Source: Cyanobium sp. FGCU52
GTDB lineage: Bacteria; Cyanobacteriota; Cyanobacteriia; PCC-6307; Cyanobiaceae
Reading direction: 5' to 3'
Assembly: GCA_024958715.1 (NCBI GenBank)
Contig: JANWUS010000086.1
Coordinates: 1 to 46,047 of the forward strand
DNA length: 46,047 nt
This document shows, piece by piece, positions 1 through 7,381 of this stretch. Made by a program: the position numbers and the translations under genes. The notes under the pieces were generated by a model. It saw only the letters and a program-made list of their open reading frames with translations. It did not search any database and had not been told where the DNA came from. Position 1 is the stretch's first letter, and each line of letters opens with the position of its first letter.

Positions 1-22
1 GCGAGGCCAGAGCGCCTCCTGA

Positions 23-259
23 GGGACGCGGAGCTTGCTACCTAATCAAGAAGGGCGATGGGCTAACCGGGAGATCGGCTGGGAGGACATCCAATCCATG
101 ACGTCCGGCACGGTCTCGAGAACCATCGTGGATGACACGCTGCCTGGGGGGCCGGTGGAGCGGACGATCATCTACCAGGCGCCGTGGAACCTCTGCAACA
201 GGGTTCACGACTATGGTGTCGTTTGGGAGTTCTTTCAGAAGGAGGGCGAGTCAGGATGA
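23..259 (+). pseudogene. C-terminal remnant (copy 1) of a large restriction/methylase-type protein
   Basis: An open frame without a convincing start, preceded by an in-frame stop at 20-22, encodes the last ~75 residues of a protein. Its end (motifs GWEDIQSM, SRTIVDDTLPG, YQAPW) recurs almost unchanged at the end of the remnant at 951-1439. There the preceding residues (FRFPTWQRDC, TIYRVQFPVM, TWYDMNGRIVFT) resemble the extreme C-terminus of very large Eco57I/PglX-like DNA methylase-restriction proteins. The family name is a recollection-based inference; the duplication is seen directly. The rest of the gene is missing, lost by a stop or frameshift or lying beyond the window. Its stop codon overlaps the start of the next gene (ATGA). 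Confidence 0.5.
77..237 (+). repeat. Direct repeat copy A (3' end of restriction/methylase-like gene)
   Basis: This ~160-base segment matches 1266-1426 in the same orientation at a constant offset of 1189 bases, without an obvious gap and with scattered, mostly synonymous-looking differences. The repeat covers the conserved protein end from GWEDIQSM to the stop region. The pair flanks the MNT-HEPN module. Confidence 0.75.
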
Positions 260-570
260 CCCTTGCAGCTCCGGCCCCACGGACACGCCAACAGCTCATC
301 CTCCTGCTCAGCCAGCATAAGCAGGAGTGGCGTCGGCTCTACGGCATTCAGGACATCGCTCTGTTCGGGTCCCTGGCCCGGGGGGAGGGGGCTTCCGGAA
401 GCGATCTGGATCTCTGCGTCATTCTCGATCCACCCAATCCGTTCGCACTGGTGCACTTTCGCGAAGCCGTTCAGGACCTGGTAGGTCTGCGCGTGGATGT
501 GGTGACCCGCTGGCCTGGGATGAACCAAGCTCTCCAGCGGGAAATCGAGCGTGATGCGATTTCGATCTGA
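256..570 (+). CDS. MNT-type nucleotidyltransferase antitoxin (MntA-like)
   Basis: A 104-residue minimal nucleotidyltransferase. The active-site signature GSLARGEGASGSDLDL (GS-x10-DxD) sits at about residues 37-52, followed by the strand carrying the third acidic residue (LRVDVVT). In HEPN/MNT modules this enzyme adds AMP to the HEPN toxin and neutralises it; that role comes from the family, not from this sequence. I chose the ATG that overlaps the upstream stop as ATGA, because the conserved fold starts soon after it. The next gene overlaps its 3' end, so the pair is very probably co-translated. A longer in-frame extension upstream runs inside the methylase remnant and lacks conserved content. 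Confidence 0.85.
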   Translation: MTLAAPAPRTRQQLILLLSQHKQEWRRLYGIQDIALFGSLARGEGASGSDLDLCVILDPPNPFALVHFREAVQDLVGLRVDVVTRWPGMNQALQREIERDAISI

Positions 571-949
571 TCGGGAGCGGGAACTGGCCGCAGAAGTGAT
601 CAGGCAGATGCTCAGCCTGATGGACTCACTGCGGCAGCGAATGGCCCCGGTTCAAAAAGAAGCCGATCTCCAGGACTCAGATGCAGGACGCCTCCTTCTA
701 GACGCCGTATGCATGCAATACCTTGCCCTTGGTGAAGCCGTCAAGCAGCTGGATAAGCTCACAGGCAACACCCTGCAGGATCAGGTTCCCGAGCAGGACT
801 GGAAGGGCATCATGGGCTTTCGTGATGTTCTGGCCCACCAGTATTTCAATGTTGACCCACGGCAAGTGCTGTGGATCACGCAGGAAGCTTTGCCTTCGCT
901 ACGAGAAACTCTCGTCTCGATGTTGGCCACCATGACCTCAAGCAGCTGA
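551..949 (+). CDS. HEPN-domain toxin (HepT-like ribonuclease)
   Basis: A ~132-residue all-helical protein carrying the HEPN catalytic pattern R-x4-H within FRDVLAHQYF, the usual Arg/His pair of HepT ribonucleases. It overlaps the 3' end of the MNT gene by 20 bases, the classic order of an MNT antitoxin followed by a HEPN toxin. Start codons GTG (551) and ATG (554) are adjacent; the choice changes one residue. Known HepT toxins cleave tRNA or mRNA when unmodified; here that is inference from the family and pairing. The module sits between two copies of a degraded restriction/methylase C-terminus, so it is probably a cargo or guard module of a former defence locus. It appears intact. Confidence 0.85.
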   Translation: MMRFRSDRERELAAEVIRQMLSLMDSLRQRMAPVQKEADLQDSDAGRLLLDAVCMQYLALGEAVKQLDKLTGNTLQDQVPEQDWKGIMGFRDVLAHQYFNVDPRQVLWITQEALPSLRETLVSMLATMTSSS

Positions 950-950
950 G

Positions 951-1439
951 AATCCAAAGCTGCAACCAAGGGACAACAGGATAATCGATTTCCGCTTCCC
1001 CACCTGGCAGCGCGATTGCGCCCTCAGGTCCGACTACGCCCGGCGCCAGGCCCTGGTGGAGATCGATGTGCTGGTGGCCCAGGCCCTGGGGCTCACGCTG
1101 GATGAACTGATCACCATCTACCGCGTGCAGTTCCCGGTGATGCAGCAGTACGAGCGTGACACCTGGTACGACATGAATGGCCGCATCGTCTTCACCAACA
1201 GCAAGGGCCTCAGCGGCGTCGGCTTCCCCCGCAAAGGCAAAGGCCGTGGAGTCAACAGGGAGGACGGCTGGGAGGACATCCAAAGCATGACCACCGGCAC
1301 GGTTTCGCGAACCATCGTGGATGACACGCTGCCTGGGAGGCCTGTGGAGCGGACGATCACTTACCAGGCGCCGTGGGTGCGCTGTGATCGGGTGGAGGAT
1401 TATGTTGTGGCTTGGGATTCTTTTCGAGGATCAAACTAA
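951..1439 (+). pseudogene. C-terminal remnant (copy 2) of a large restriction/methylase-type protein
   Basis: The frame stays open from just after the HEPN stop. Protein-like sequence begins near 978 (IIDFRFPTWQRDC) and runs to the stop, giving about 150 residues with the motifs TIYRVQFPVM, TWYDMNGRIVFT and GWEDIQSM. A full member of such families would exceed 1000 residues, so only the end survives and no native start is visible. The final ~55 residues match copy 1. Eco57I/PglX-like is the best guess from the motifs. The order copy 1, toxin-antitoxin, copy 2 suggests tandem duplication followed by deletion of the second copy's 5' part, or insertion of the module between them. Confidence 0.55.
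1266..1426 (+). repeat. Direct repeat copy B (3' end of restriction/methylase-like gene)
   Basis: This is the partner of the segment at 77-237 (same strand, offset 1189). Both copies encode the same C-terminal peptide with a few substitutions (for example SMTSGT versus SMTTGT). Confidence 0.75.
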
Positions 1440-1471
1440 TCACTTTACAGCACGAACGATCTTATTTTCAA

Positions 1472-1990
1472 TCAGGGGATTCTTGGCGTAACAACTTGAC
1501 CACCGTGTGACCCATAGAATCTTCTGCTGACCATTCCCTGTTTATAGTAATCACCCAAGAGCCTAATGAAGTCCTTGATGTCGCTAGCATCTTCAAGGAC
1601 AATATTTCCAGCATCACTGCGTCTAAGATTCCTCCCTTCAAACTGCTGAAGAACATTGCTCATTCGATCGATTTCTTCTCTGTCGAAATCATTGACCGAG
1701 CCAGATCTTGCAATGTAGGAGATTGACCTTAAAATAGTTCGATTCTCATTTAAGGCTAAACAAAGAACATCTAGGCCATCAACAAGGCCCGTTCGGTTCA
1801 ATGATTCAATTAATTCAGAAGCTGCTTGCTTAAGGAAACTCTGAACAAGGCTGGTTTCACGCTCCAGACCTGGGGCAATCTCATCAATGAGACCACTCCT
1901 CACGATTTGATTGCCTGGCTGCCGCTGTGGGCTTCTTGATGCAGCTTGAATCATCCTCTTCTGTCGAGGCTGTCCGGCTTTTAGGCACAC
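1472..1990 (-). CDS. Hypothetical protein in AT-richer DNA
   Basis: A 172-residue frame with a GTG start placed four bases after AGGAG. I recognise no family. The body is helical and acidic, with patches such as LIDEIAPGLERE and DFDREEIDRMSNVLQQF. The DNA is visibly poorer in G+C than both flanks, which suggests foreign origin. The start lies within about 10 bases of the left edge of the insertion sequence, so any original upstream promoter has probably been separated from it. The first ~35 codons overlap a possible in-frame remnant of the type ISP gene on the other strand, so the N-terminus is uncertain. Confidence 0.4.
   Translation of the reverse strand: MCLKAGQPRQKRMIQAASRSPQRQPGNQIVRSGLIDEIAPGLERETSLVQSFLKQAASELIESLNRTGLVDGLDVLCLALNENRTILRSISYIARSGSVNDFDREEIDRMSNVLQQFEGRNLRRSDAGNIVLEDASDIKDFIRLLGDYYKQGMVSRRFYGSHGGQVVTPRIP
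1891..1983 (+). pseudogene. Possible upstream scrap of the type ISP restriction gene, left of the insertion sequence
   Basis: Read on the plus strand, this stretch is open from just after a TGA at 1888-1890. When the insertion sequence is removed together with one copy of TTA(G), it continues in phase into the type ISP fragment, giving SVEAVRLLADFDANL across the junction. The phase match and the flanking TTAG are seen directly; whether these ~30 residues really belong to the enzyme is inference. Confidence 0.3.
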
Positions 1991-3042
1991 TCATCTCCTG
2001 CAGTCATGCCATTGCTGGCCTTCGCTGCCTGATCTTGTAGAGGTTGGCCAGGGCGAATAGCATCTTGAGCTTGTGATTGTTCTTCTTGATGCCTCGGTAG
2101 CGCGTCTTCTGGAATCCAAACTGACGCTTGATAACCCTAAAAGGATGTTCCACCTTGGCGCGTAGGTGGGCTTTTGCCGTCTCAAGCAAATCCTCAAGCC
2201 ACCCCTCCGGTGTATCGGGCAGCGCGCGGCGCTGGCCTGGCCTCATGGCGATCCGGAACTGGCATGGACTGCCTTCGAACTCTTCGCGCTTCTCAATGCC
2301 GAGATGGCCTGAGTCTCCATAGACCACCTTCTCCTCGCCGTGCAGCCTCTCGGCGGCGGTATTCAGTTCATGCACATTGGCGGCGGTGCTGACGACCGAG
2401 TGGACCAGGCCTGATGCCGCATCTACTCCGATATGGCAGCGCATCCCGAAAAACCACTGGTTTCCCTTGGCCACCGAGTGCATCTCCGGGTCCCGTTCAC
2501 CCTTCTTGTTCTTGGTGGAGCTGGGGGCGTGGATGATCGTGGCATCCAGGATCGTCCCCTCCTGCAGCATGGCCCCTTGCTCCTTGAGCGTCTGCTTGAC
2601 CGCCTCGAAAATCAGGTCACCGATCCCCTGCTCCTCGAGCAGGTGGCGAAAATTCAGAATCGTGGTCTCATCTGGAATCCGATCAGAGACCATGTCGATC
2701 CCCGCAAAGCGCCGGAAACAGGGGGTGTCGATCAGCATCTCCTCCATCAGCGGATCCGACAGCGTGAACCACTGCTGCAGCAAGTGAATCCGCAGCATCA
2801 CCTCCAACGGAAACGGCGGCCGGCCTCCCTTTGCAGATGGCTGGTGATAGACCGGTCGGATCAACGCGTGGAAGTCACCCCAGGGGATGGTGGCGTCCAT
2901 CTCGTCGAGGAAGACCTGCCGCCGCGTCTTCTTCTTGGCGTAGACCTGCTCGTAGTCGCTGAACCCCAGCTGAAGTGATCCGCTCACCGGCCAGTCTCAA
3001 GCTTGGACTTGACGCCAGTTTACTGGGTTTTTCAGAGGTTCC
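1984..3042 (-). mobile_element. IS5-family insertion sequence
   Basis: The element contains one full-length IS5-group transposase. The right end reads inward as GGAACCTCTGAAAAACCC and is followed by TTAG at 3043-3046. The left candidate end reads inward as GGCACACTC and is preceded by TTA (TTAG at 1981-1984), consistent with the YTAR/TNA target duplications of this family. The two ends match only loosely (about 7 of 8 bases with one gap), so the left boundary may be off by a few bases or eroded. Length is about 1.06 kb. It interrupts a type ISP restriction gene. Confidence 0.75.
2004..2987 (-). CDS. IS5-family transposase (IS5 group)
   Basis: A 327-residue DDE transposase, the same length as InsH of IS5 and similar to it throughout. 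The N-terminal domain has MLRIHLLQQWFTLSD and FRHLLEEQ. The catalytic core has GTILDATIIHAPSSTKNK (first Asp), VYGDSGHLG (second Asp) and VEHPFRVIKRQFGF (Glu). The reading frame is intact, so the element may still be active or recently inserted. It is transcribed opposite to the restriction gene it splits. Confidence 0.92.
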   Translation of the reverse strand: MSGSLQLGFSDYEQVYAKKKTRRQVFLDEMDATIPWGDFHALIRPVYHQPSAKGGRPPFPLEVMLRIHLLQQWFTLSDPLMEEMLIDTPCFRRFAGIDMVSDRIPDETTILNFRHLLEEQGIGDLIFEAVKQTLKEQGAMLQEGTILDATIIHAPSSTKNKKGERDPEMHSVAKGNQWFFGMRCHIGVDAASGLVHSVVSTAANVHELNTAAERLHGEEKVVYGDSGHLGIEKREEFEGSPCQFRIAMRPGQRRALPDTPEGWLEDLLETAKAHLRAKVEHPFRVIKRQFGFQKTRYRGIKKNNHKLKMLFALANLYKIRQRRPAMA

Positions 3043-4128
3043 TTAGCTGACTTCGACGCGAATCTCACACCCCTGGCGCGCGAAGACGGACCCTGTAATG
3101 AGCCCGTGATGTATGGATTCCGTTCTTTCAATAGACAATGGATCATTCCAGACGCAAGAGTCATTACACAGCCAAATGCAGCACTCTGGACATCCTGGTC
3201 ACAGAAACAGGTCTACCTGACCGCCCTTTCAAGAACATCGCCATCTTCCGGCCCCGCACTCACTATCACCGGTCTCATACCTGATCTCGACCACTACAAA
3301 GGCTCCTTTGGGGGGCGAGTCTTCCCACTCTGGAACGATGCCAAAGCAACGGTTCCCAACATCAGGCCAGGACTGATCGGCTACGTAGCAGAGGCCCTCG
3401 CCCATCCCATCGCGCCAGAAGATGTGATGGCTTACATCGCCGCGATTGCAGCCCATCCGGGCTTTACAGCACGCTTCCAGGAGGATCTTTCCACACCTGG
3501 CTTGAGGATTCCACTCACGGCGGATCCCGAGCTGTTCGCCGAAGCTGTAGCCCTGGGCCGTCGAGTGATCTGGCTGCACAGCTTTGGAGAGCGGATGGCT
3601 GATCCGAGCCAGGGCCGCCCAGCCCAGCCTCCGCGCCTGGACGATACCAGACGACCCACGATCCCCAAAGAAGGTGCGATTCCCGATGATGCCGAGCACA
3701 TGCCCGATGCCATCCACTACGACAGCGGGAGCCGCCGCCTCCACATCGGAGATGGCTTTGTAGAGAGGGTGGCACCTGCCGTTTGGGACTATAACGTTTC
3801 CGGGAAGCAGGTCATCGTGCACTGGTTCAGCTATCGCAGAAAGAATCGCGAGCGGCCTTTGATCGGGGATCGGCGGCCACCATCGCTACTGGGATTCATT
3901 CAGCCGGATCACTGGCTATCCGAATACACAACGGAGCTCATCAACCTGCTCAACATCCTTCAGCTACTGGTGGATCTTGAGCCTCAGCAAAATGATCTCC
4001 TCACCAATATCCTCAAGGTCAAGCTAATCAGCAGGGCGGATCTGGAGTCAGCCGGTGCGCTTGCGTCTCCACAGCGAGGTGTTGGATCAGCTCCTGATCA
4101 TTCCACTGAACAGGCCTCCCTGTTCTGA
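3043..4128 (+). pseudogene. Type ISP restriction-modification enzyme, C-terminal specificity fragment
   Basis: The frame is open from the edge of the insertion sequence and encodes ~360 residues resembling the C-terminal specificity domain of type ISP (LlaBIII-like) enzymes. Hallmarks are YGFRSFNRQWIIPD near the start, the block ending VWDYNVSGKQVIVHW, and FSYRRKNRERPL. The helicase-nuclease and methylase domains (well over 1000 residues) are absent to the left, so the gene is dead. A start at 3106/3109 is possible, but coding similarity extends upstream to about 3043, which argues for truncation by the insertion sequence and not for a short native protein. The C-terminus runs close to a convergent methylase relic. 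Confidence 0.7.
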
Positions 4129-4394
4129 GGTGCGACGCTTTCTGGCGTGGGCCAAGGCCAGGCTTTCGTCAACGCCTGTCTGGTCACATTTCCGCTCAGC
4201 TCAGGGTCGTCCACCATCTGGCAGAAGATCACCGCCCGCGCTGCCGCCAGCGGCCGCCGCGCCCACCACAGATGCAAGGTGCTCGGGTGGCCGTGGCGGA
4301 TGCATTTCTCTCGCGCTGAGGCCGCATTGATCGCCTCCAGCGGGATGGCGACCTCGATCAGCTTCTTGCGGCGTTGGACGGGGTGGGGGTCATG
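4098..4394 (-). pseudogene. N-terminal relic of a DUF1156 adenine-specific DNA methylase
   Basis: The minus strand, read in the same frame as vapC after its stop, gives [20 protein letters not shown] followed by [20 protein letters not shown]. These are the diagnostic first ~55 residues of DUF1156 proteins, which in phage-defence loci accompany DUF499 and DUF3780 proteins. The only ATG (4391-4393) is in a different phase and runs into a stop after 11 codons, so a frameshift lies within the first codons, near two C-runs. After about 75 residues the similarity ends and the frame drifts into the end of the type ISP fragment. A full protein would have 900 or more residues. The relic lies directly behind vapBC, which shows the original operon order. 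Confidence 0.7.
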
Positions 4395-4397
4395 GGC

Positions 4398-4802
4398 TCA
4401 GACAGGGCGGTTCACACGGTTCAGGCGCAGCGCACTCACCGAGGCGATGGCTTCAAAGTCGGCGTCGAAGGTCACCAGCACGGCGTTGTGGTGCAGGGCT
4501 ACAGCAGCTACCAGCAGATCCAGGCTCAGCACCGTGCGGCCGATCTGACGGCAGGCCTGGCCGAGATCGATGGCCCGTTGCCAGAGGTCCTCTGGAGTGG
4601 CGAGCAGGGGCAAGTTGGCGAACTGGGCCTGCAGCTGGCGAGCCTCCTGCCCCGTCGCGGCGCGGAGCACTTCGAAGCGCACCGGTTCAGCCAGGTGGGC
4701 GGTGGGATCCAGCACATAAGGCGCAATGAATTGCTTCAGGGCCAGCGGGCTGCGGGTCCGGGTGAAGTCAATCCAGAGGCTGGTGTCAACGAGCAGGGTC
4801 AT
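4398..4802 (-). CDS. vapC: PIN-domain ribonuclease toxin (VapC-like)
   Basis: A 134-residue PIN-domain protein. Acidic residues are at the expected places: LLVDTSLWIDF at the N-terminus (Asp6), a conserved Glu in PVRFEVLRAA, Asp in LSLDLLVAA, and TFDADFEAI near the end. VapC enzymes cleave tRNA or rRNA with Mg2+ when free of antitoxin. The start overlaps the stop of the upstream antitoxin gene as ATGA. The stop directly precedes the DUF1156 relic, so the module was once the front of a longer defence operon. Confidence 0.85.
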   Translation of the reverse strand: MTLLVDTSLWIDFTRTRSPLALKQFIAPYVLDPTAHLAEPVRFEVLRAATGQEARQLQAQFANLPLLATPEDLWQRAIDLGQACRQIGRTVLSLDLLVAAVALHHNAVLVTFDADFEAIASVSALRLNRVNRPV

Positions 4803-5029
4803 GAACTGAGCTCCTGAGCGCGGCTTCGTTCGCGCTCTTGGTCGGCCTCATAGGTTTCCAACTCCACCCCCCACTCACCGCTGAGAAACTTCTGGGCGAT
4901 CCGAGCCCTGCGCCGCAGCTGCAGGGCCTCCTCCATCAGACGGCGGATGGCGGGCCCCTTTTTGCGCTCGCCCGTCAGGTCAAGGATTTCGGCCATCTCA
5001 GAGTCCGACAGCTCGACGGTCACTTTCAT
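4799..5029 (-). CDS. vapB: VapB-type antitoxin
   Basis: A 76-residue protein. The N-terminus MKVTVELSDSEMAEIL is a ribbon-helix-helix-like DNA-binding start seen in DUF2191/VapB antitoxins, followed by a charged helical tail (ERERSRAQELSS) that would wrap the toxin. It is translationally coupled to vapC by a 4-base overlap. As in other such modules it is expected to repress its own promoter, which would lie at about 5030-5070. The upstream bases include an A/T-rich patch (ttttgctttctaaaaatca) that stands out from the GC-rich background. Confidence 0.8.
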   Translation of the reverse strand: MKVTVELSDSEMAEILDLTGERKKGPAIRRLMEEALQLRRRARIAQKFLSGEWGVELETYEADQERERSRAQELSS

Positions 5030-5165
5030 GGTTTTGCTTTCTAAAAATCAGACTCCCGGCTCAGCATGGCACCGATCGACCGCCTGAATGCCCTTGCGAT
5101 GCCAGAGGGCCATCGCGCAAGCCGCCTCGCCTTACCAGGTAATACCAGCGCAGGTCGCACCGTGG

Positions 5166-5178
5166 CCCCCCCCCCCCC
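5166..5178. repeat. Homopolymer tract of 13 C
   Basis: Thirteen consecutive C residues lie 12 bases before the ATG of the frameshifted antitoxin. Tracts of this length are prone to slippage in cells and to errors in sequencing and assembly. Confidence 0.9.
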
Positions 5179-5190
5179 AGCACCTGTTCG

Positions 5191-5410
5191 ATGACAAGCA
5201 AGGGGCAGGTCACCATCCCCAAGGCCCTGCGCCCAGCAGCTCGGGCTGGGCCGCGGCAGCCTGGTCAGCTTCCAGCTGGTGGGTGACCACATTGAGGTGC
5301 GGCCCTGCAGGCCCCAGCCGCCGGGGAGCATCAGTGGTTTCGGCCTGCTCAAGAGCCAGCGCCCGCCCGTGCCGGTCGATTTCGACCCTGCCAGCCTGCT
5401 GCGGCCATGA
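5191..5410 (+). pseudogene. AbrB/SpoVT-type antitoxin with a +1 frameshift
   Basis: The frame starts MTSKGQVTIPKALR, the typical swapped-hairpin start of AbrB-type antitoxins. It then leaves phase at about 5231-5234 (gccc), where one extra C occurs. The next frame continues QQLGLGRGSLVSFQLVGDHI and ends DFDPASLLRP with a TGA that overlaps the toxin ATG as ATGA. The repaired protein would have ~72 residues, normal for the family. Either the antitoxin is broken, which is awkward beside an intact toxin, or the extra C is a sequence error. Confidence 0.7.
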
Positions 5411-5823
5411 TCGGGCTGGACACCAACGTGTTGGCTCGCCACTTCGTGGAGGAAGCGAATGCCGATGCCGCGACGCAGCGCCAGCAAGAGGCCGCGCGCG
5501 ACTTGCTTGAATCCGGGCACAACCTGTTTCTGCCCAAGACCGTCGCTCTGGAACTGGAGTGGGTGCTGCGGAGCTACTACGGCTTCCCGGTGGAGCAGGT
5601 GCTGCAGGTGTTTGATCAGTTGCTGAATCACGCCTGTCTGCAACTGGAGGATCGCCCCGCCCTGGAGCAGGCAGTGTCCGGCTTGCGGTCCGGACTTGTC
5701 TTCGCCGACGCCCTGCATCACGCCAGCTGCCGCGACTGCGAGACGATCGCCTCCTTTGACGATCGTGGTTTTGCCCGGCGCATCCGCCAGCTCAACCTGC
5801 CACCGCGTGTGGTGGTGCCGTAG
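5407..5823 (+). CDS. PIN-domain toxin (VapC-like, second module)
   Basis: A 138-residue PIN protein. The first catalytic Asp is in MIGLDTNVLARHF, a conserved Glu lies in KTVALELEWVLRSYYG, and later acidic positions are in GLVFADALHH and TIASFDDRGFA. The frame is intact, with the start coupled (ATGA) to the frameshifted AbrB-type antitoxin. It is distinct from the VapC at 4398-4802 in sequence and in antitoxin class. Unless the antitoxin frameshift is an artefact, the toxin must be silent, inactive or neutralised by another antitoxin. Confidence 0.85.
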   Translation: MIGLDTNVLARHFVEEANADAATQRQQEAARDLLESGHNLFLPKTVALELEWVLRSYYGFPVEQVLQVFDQLLNHACLQLEDRPALEQAVSGLRSGLVFADALHHASCRDCETIASFDDRGFARRIRQLNLPPRVVVP

Positions 5824-5849
5824 CCGGTTGCTCTTTCCACTGCGTCTGC

Positions 5850-6012
5850 TCAATGGGGCGCCCTCCCGGCGGCCAGCAGCTGCTGCAGATTCTTGGTGAT
5901 CTGGGTGTCGCCGAAACCCTGAAGGCCCCAGTCGATGCCGCTCACATACACCGGTGGCGAAGCCCCCCAGCGCCAGACGCTTGAGCCAGGAGCGGACCCA
6001 CCACGTCCTCAC
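5850..6012 (-). pseudogene. Unrecognised short relic downstream of the VWA gene
   Basis: Two overlapping minus-strand frames look protein-like. One begins with GTG and gives a basic-hydrophobic start (SWLKRLALGGFATG). The other, one base out of phase, gives YVSGIDWGLQGFGDTQITKN and ends LLAAGRAPH. Joined by a single-base shift they would make a ~55-residue protein 40 bases downstream of the VWA gene on the same strand. I do not recognise the family. It may be a frameshifted small gene or chance. Confidence 0.25.
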
Positions 6013-6051
6013 CCTGGTGTCGAGAGGGCTGCGATGGGCCGTCGCTCACGT

Positions 6052-7302
6052 CTACTTGTCCTCGTCCTGCTCCCAGACGATCGACTTCGAGCGCAGGGAT
6101 TCGCGGCTGAGGCGCTTGCGGCTGAGGTTGCGGTCCTGGCGGAGCAGGTCCCGCTTTTCCTGCAGCAACCGCAGCTCGCGGGAGGTGAAGGGGGAACTGG
6201 GCATGGCGCTCATCAGGGCGCTGGCCGCCTGGAGGCTGGAGTCGGCCGCCTCGATGTCGCCCCGATCGAGCTGCTCGATGGCGCGGCGGCGTTCGCGATT
6301 GGCCCGCAGCATCGCCAGTTGCTCGTTCACCACCGGGTCGGAGTCGAGCCCCGCCAGGTCGGCGGCGGCCATCACCGGCAGGGTGAGGGTCTGAATCAGC
6401 TTTTGGCGCTCCTCACCGCCGGGAGCGTCCCAGGCGAGGCGAACCGAGAGGATCTCCTGGTTCGGCTTCCAGGCGGGCAGCTGGATCCGCACGCCCACGT
6501 TCAGCTCCTGGCCGGTACGCAGATTGGGCAGGCGGAAGTTCCCGAATTCGGTGGCATCGAGGTCATTGAGCACATCGACCAGCTCAGCGCCCTGTTTGGC
6601 GCGGAGGCCGATGCTCACCCGCTTGCCCGCCGTGCTGGCCAGGCCCTGCAGCTCGGAGGCATAGAGATCCGCCAGCTGGGCGGGGCTCTCAATGAAGGCC
6701 AGGCTGCCGTCACCGGCGGTGGCCATCGCCCCCATCAGATCCTCGTCGAAGCCATTCCCCAGCCCAAAGGCACTGGTGCTGATGCCCCGGGCGGTGAGCC
6801 CGGCGACCGAGGCGGCGATCTCCTGCTGATCGGTGAGGCCCTGGTTGGCCTGACCGTCGGAGAGCAGCAGCACCCTGTTGAGCGCCAAGGGGTCGAGGTG
6901 CTCGGCCACCTGCGTCGCTCCCGCACGCCAGCCATCGAACAGGGCGGTGCTGCCGCCGCTGTGGATCGTGTCGATCGCTGCGAGGAACGGCTGGGGGTCG
7001 CGAACAGGCGTGGAGGGCATCACCAGCGTCACCTCGTCATCGAAGGCGACGATCGCCAGTCGGTCGCGGGCAGTGAGCTCTCCGGCCAGAAAGCGTGCGG
7101 CCTTGCGGGCGTAGCTGAGCTTCCGGCCGCCCATCGAGCCGGAGCGATCGATCACCAGGGCGAGATTCAGCGGCGGGCGGGCCCGGCGAATGGCTTCCTC
7201 CGGCAGGGGAGGCGGGCTGATCGTGATCAGCAGATCAAGGGTGGAGGCAGCATCAGCCGCCACCGCCGGCCGCAGGGGCCGGAAGCGCAGGGTGGGTTGC
7301 AT
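6052..7302 (-). CDS. VWA-domain protein
   Basis: A 416-residue protein with a von Willebrand factor A domain at about residues 45-215. The MIDAS metal site is complete: DRSGSMG (DxSxS), the Thr in GGSTALFDG, and the Asp in LLSDGQANQG. The flanks are a short N-terminal segment with APPL-like prolines and a C-terminal helical region rich in Arg/Glu (RRRAIEQLDRGDIEAA, then LLRQDRNLSRKRLSRESLR). No signal peptide or membrane segment is seen, so it is probably cytosolic. It lies 80 bases downstream of a MerR-like regulator on the same strand, so the two probably share the promoter at 8138-8166. Cytosolic VWA proteins often act as assembly or protein-interaction modules; the partner is unknown. Confidence 0.85.
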   Translation of the reverse strand: MQPTLRFRPLRPAVAADAASTLDLLITISPPPLPEEAIRRARPPLNLALVIDRSGSMGGRKLSYARKAARFLAGELTARDRLAIVAFDDEVTLVMPSTPVRDPQPFLAAIDTIHSGGSTALFDGWRAGATQVAEHLDPLALNRVLLLSDGQANQGLTDQQEIAASVAGLTARGISTSAFGLGNGFDEDLMGAMATAGDGSLAFIESPAQLADLYASELQGLASTAGKRVSIGLRAKQGAELVDVLNDLDATEFGNFRLPNLRTGQELNVGVRIQLPAWKPNQEILSVRLAWDAPGGEERQKLIQTLTLPVMAAADLAGLDSDPVVNEQLAMLRANRERRRAIEQLDRGDIEAADSSLQAASALMSAMPSSPFTSRELRLLQEKRDLLRQDRNLSRKRLSRESLRSKSIVWEQDEDK

Positions 7303-7381
7303 GGGTAGGGATGGCGGGGGGAACGGGAGGAACCGGGCCGGGCAGGTGAGTCCGATCAGGCCGGTGCGAGAAGGCAGAGGG

